In this document: positions 62,086 through 64,000 of the stretch, piece by piece | How the letters are laid out: every line of letters starts with the position of its first letter | Numbering within the stretch: the stretch's first letter is position 1 | NCBI GenBank assembly: GCA_030054095.1 | Contig: JASGCO010000002.1 | Coordinates: 310,001-374,000, forward strand | Length of the DNA stretch: 64,000 nt | Source: Sediminibacterium sp. | GTDB lineage: Bacteria > Bacteroidota > Bacteroidia > B-17B0 > Aurantibacillaceae | Reading direction: 5' to 3' | Notes under the pieces: generated by a model | What the model saw: the letters and a program-made list of their open reading frames with translations, nothing else | Told to the model about the DNA's origin: nothing | Databases searched by the model: none | Position numbers and translations under genes: made by a program

Positions 62086-63276
62086 TTAGTAATCGTTGTA
62101 ATCAATGAGATCCTGAACATCTTTCAGTTTTAAGTTACTGCGCTCGGTATTAGCTTTACGAATCTCTGAATTGGGAATAATAAGGCCGTTATCACCGGGA
62201 TCTATACTATTATTGAGATCAATGGCTTCATAGAGATTAGTATTTTTTCCGATGGATTTACGTTTACCGAAACGAATAACACAGCCCAGATTTATAAACC
62301 CGGTAGGTGCGGTATTTAATTCATAAAACGTTTTACGAAGCGGCAGACGTTTATATTTAGTGTTAGCCTGTTCGCTGTAAAGGGTAATGTTATTACGGCC
62401 ACTTATTCCTCCGGCTACATAAAACGCAAAATGTTCTGTAGCGGTTACATCGAGGCGGAGTCCGGCCAGTACTTCATAGCGTGTAAAATGAAATTTACGG
62501 TCGGTATTTTTAAAATAAAGGGTATCTACATTTGAAAACAAAAACATTCCCCCCTGCGGTTTAACATAGGCATTTAAACGCACTGATTGGGAGAGCGGTA
62601 CCTGAAGATTAATGTTACGCGGAAACTGGAAACTAAGGTTAACGCCATCTAATTTACCAATACGTACACCAAAAAACGGCAGGTAATGCCGGTTCCCCCA
62701 AAGAAACGATTTGGTGATACCAATCCTTAGGTTAAACCGGTCGTTGAATAAGTGGCTGTACAAAATCGTACTGGCCATACGCCAGTAATTGGCTCCTTTC
62801 AAGGTATTATCGCTTGTTACAAAAGGTGAAAATTCAGCAAAGAAAAGTCCCTTTTTACCTGTATTATGAATTAAGCGGAATCCTAACCCCATTTTAGTGA
62901 GCAAGTGCTGTTGCAAACCACCAAACTGTGGCTGCAAGAGCATAAAATTACCGGTTAATAAATAATGGGTATTGTCATTAATTGTACTATCGTGGCTATA
63001 ATTATTTATTGTCGCAATAGGCGTATAAAACGAAAGATTGTATTGTTTGACCGCGTAATCTTTAAGACGTTTACTGGTGGGATCCGTTTCTTTAATAGTT
63101 TGTTTGGGTTTACTGTAGGCATCTAACAATATGGCCGTTTGGAAAAAGTGCTTTGGCACCTTTATTTTTAAAGAATCATAAGCCGTTTGGGCCTTTAGTG
63201 CCGTATAAAAAAAAAGAAGGCCACTACTCACTAAAACAGGCCTGACAAATTGTATATGTTTGAGTAATTTAATCAC
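62086..63276 (-). CDS. outer-membrane beta-barrel protein (DUF6268-like)
   Basis: From the GTG at 63276 the 396 residues begin with a signal peptide (IKLLKHIQFVRPVLV... to ALKAQ); the GTG overlaps the upstream TAA region by 8 bp. A longer frame from 63318 would overlap that gene by 50 bp and lacks a good signal sequence. The body has alternating amphipathic strands (YWRMASTILYSHLFNDRFNLRIGITK, VNLSFQFPRNINLQVPL) as in barrels, and a charged C-terminal tail (ERSNLKLKDVQDLIDYNDY). It is likely an outer-membrane protein in the ECF-linked cluster. Confidence 0.66.
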   Translation of the reverse strand: MIKLLKHIQFVRPVLVSSGLLFFYTALKAQTAYDSLKIKVPKHFFQTAILLDAYSKPKQTIKETDPTSKRLKDYAVKQYNLSFYTPIATINNYSHDSTINDNTHYLLTGNFMLLQPQFGGLQQHLLTKMGLGFRLIHNTGKKGLFFAEFSPFVTSDNTLKGANYWRMASTILYSHLFNDRFNLRIGITKSFLWGNRHYLPFFGVRIGKLDGVNLSFQFPRNINLQVPLSQSVRLNAYVKPQGGMFLFSNVDTLYFKNTDRKFHFTRYEVLAGLRLDVTATEHFAFYVAGGISGRNNITLYSEQANTKYKRLPLRKTFYELNTAPTGFINLGCVIRFGKRKSIGKNTNLYEAIDLNNSIDPGDNGLIIPNSEIRKANTERSNLKLKDVQDLIDYNDY

Positions 63277-63691
63277 TTTGTTGTTTAACTGTTTCAAGCA
63301 CTTTACGTTTAAACTCAAATTCTGCCTGCTTTAATTTAGCCAGTTTTTTTACACCAATAATTGCCTTTAATTTATCATTATATGTTTTTTCCAGTTCCAG
63401 TTCTGCCTGACGGGTTTGTACCTCAAGGTTAACAACTTCCTTTGCTTTTTCATCTGTCAGTTCCTGAGGTAAATGATTCATGGTTTGCCTGTAATTTTTC
63501 CGAATGGCCTTTTGTTTATCAGCGCATTCGTTGTAAACCGGCCAGAAACTTTTGCTTTCCGCATCGGTTAAATTCAATTTCTGACTAATAAATTCAACCT
63601 TCAGCGCTTCCACCTTTGGATTCTGAGCCAAGGAAGGCATAACTGTTAAACAGAACAGTATCAGAATAATTATGTAAAATCGCTTTTTCAT
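63269..63691 (-). CDS. periplasmic helical protein, 'sensor of ECF-type sigma factor' family
   Basis: The 140 residues have a signal peptide (ending PSLAQ) and then a highly helical, charged region (KVEFISQKLNLTDAESKSFWPVYNEC, LEKTYNDKLKAIIGVKKLAKLKQAEFEFKRKV). The LNLT-AESKSFWPVYNE pattern marks the Flavobacteria-type family called sensor of ECF sigma, resembling Spy/CpxP chaperones. It lies 2 bp after a membrane-anchored partial gene and overlaps the barrel gene by 8 bp, so one transcript is expected. Confidence 0.75.
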   Translation of the reverse strand: MKKRFYIIILILFCLTVMPSLAQNPKVEALKVEFISQKLNLTDAESKSFWPVYNECADKQKAIRKNYRQTMNHLPQELTDEKAKEVVNLEVQTRQAELELEKTYNDKLKAIIGVKKLAKLKQAEFEFKRKVLETVKQQSD

Positions 63692-63693
63692 GT

Positions 63694-64000
63694 TTATAGC
63701 TCATCCATTGCGTCTTCAGCTGCTTCGATAAGGACAGAATCGTGCGATGATTTTCCGTTAACCGGCGTTTTTTCTTCTTTTAACTTTTCTTCAAGCGCTT
63801 TTACATTTACAATATCGTAAAGTTTATCTTCATCAGCGGTTTGTAAATCGTGGCTTTCCAATATTTCTTTTTTATCTACACAGGCCAGCGTTCCGCAATC
63901 CTTTTCTGTATCTATTTTGTCTGATAAAGCCTGAAATAACCAAATACCCAAACAAATAACCATTATAGCCGCAATACTGTATTGTATCCTTCTTGGAAAC
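63694..64000 (-). CDS. C-terminal part of a membrane-anchored protein (probable anti-sigma factor; 5' end outside window)
   Basis: The frame is open to the window edge, giving at least 101 residues. A membrane helix (IAAIMVICLGIWLFQAL) follows a basic stretch (FPRRIQYS); then comes a polar, acidic periplasmic tail (DTEKDCGTLACVDKKEILE...). An internal ATG at 63963 lies inside the helix and is not the start. The order, a short cytosolic part plus one helix followed by the ECF 'sensor' gene, suggests an anti-sigma factor with an ECF sigma gene just beyond the edge. That is inference from gene order. Confidence 0.6.
   Translation of the reverse strand, partial: FPRRIQYSIAAIMVICLGIWLFQALSDKIDTEKDCGTLACVDKKEILESHDLQTADEDKLYDIVNVKALEEKLKEEKTPVNGKSSHDSVLIEAAEDAMDEL

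Noticed and set aside
61936..62133. 65-residue plus-strand ORF after the histidine kinase, a possible response-regulator remnant
   Set aside because: No receiver or HTH motif; it runs into the 3' end of the converging barrel gene and looks like chance.

Overview
The window is from a Bacteroidota chromosome. Five genes encode secreted proteins with C-terminal type IX secretion (T9SS) sorting domains: four of type A and one of the CHU_C/type B class. Promoters match the Bacteroidota consensus (TTG or TTTG, about 20 nt, then TAnnTTTG), and Shine-Dalgarno sequences are not evident. The sigma factor, arginine decarboxylase and DAHP synthase are also of Bacteroidota type. I cannot name the genus. 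I see no phage, insertion sequence or CRISPR array.

Layout. 118-10124 (minus): one tight aromatic amino acid unit, trpEGDCFBA followed by DAHP synthase, aroB and aroA. A complete trp attenuator precedes it: promoter, 20-residue leader peptide with three Trp codons, pause hairpin, antiterminator and terminator. 10195-14200: a DUF4256 gene, then an unusual cytochrome bd-like pair in which both subunits end in a c-type heme domain, followed by two small single-TM ORFs that would normally be missed. 14381-23632: T9SS cargo (M1 peptidase, WD40 protein, sulfatase) mixed with a metal-flavoured set (Met-rich outer-membrane protein, heme-motif lipoprotein, SCO protein, Cys-motif small protein, AraC regulator). 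23745-28037: an apparent cold-adaptation operon (DEAD helicase, cold-shock protein, sigma-70 factor, fatty-acid desaturase) with a second cold-shock-domain gene divergent from it. 28262-28349: tRNA-Ser(GGA). 28398-36773: PaaG-like hydratase, divergent arginase and arginine decarboxylase, and AraC- and MarR-controlled small clusters.

36961-41966: a T9SS protein with eight propeller-like repeats, a methyltransferase-CYTH pair, and a SUKH (SMI1/KNR4) gene lying between two copies of a 32-bp direct repeat. The repeat is the 5' end of the methyltransferase gene, so the SUKH gene looks like a recent insertion. 42041-50535: a structured intergenic repeat, carB lacking the allosteric domain, a papain-like hydrolase, clpX, an M48 peptidase and der. 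50608-58340: a 1,532-residue CHU_C protein, GNAT, DUF418, a second copy of the structured repeat followed by a roughly 200-bp inverted repeat, and a secreted protein. 58465-64000: a lipoprotein-NupC fusion, an orphan histidine kinase, and the end of an ECF-sigma 'sensor' operon cut by the window edge.

The points most worth following are the trp attenuator, the diheme-c bd-like oxidase with its small ORFs, the covarying intergenic RNA-like repeat, the SUKH insertion and the cold operon. Many start codons lie only 3-7 nt after a TAnnTTTG box, which points to leaderless mRNAs.
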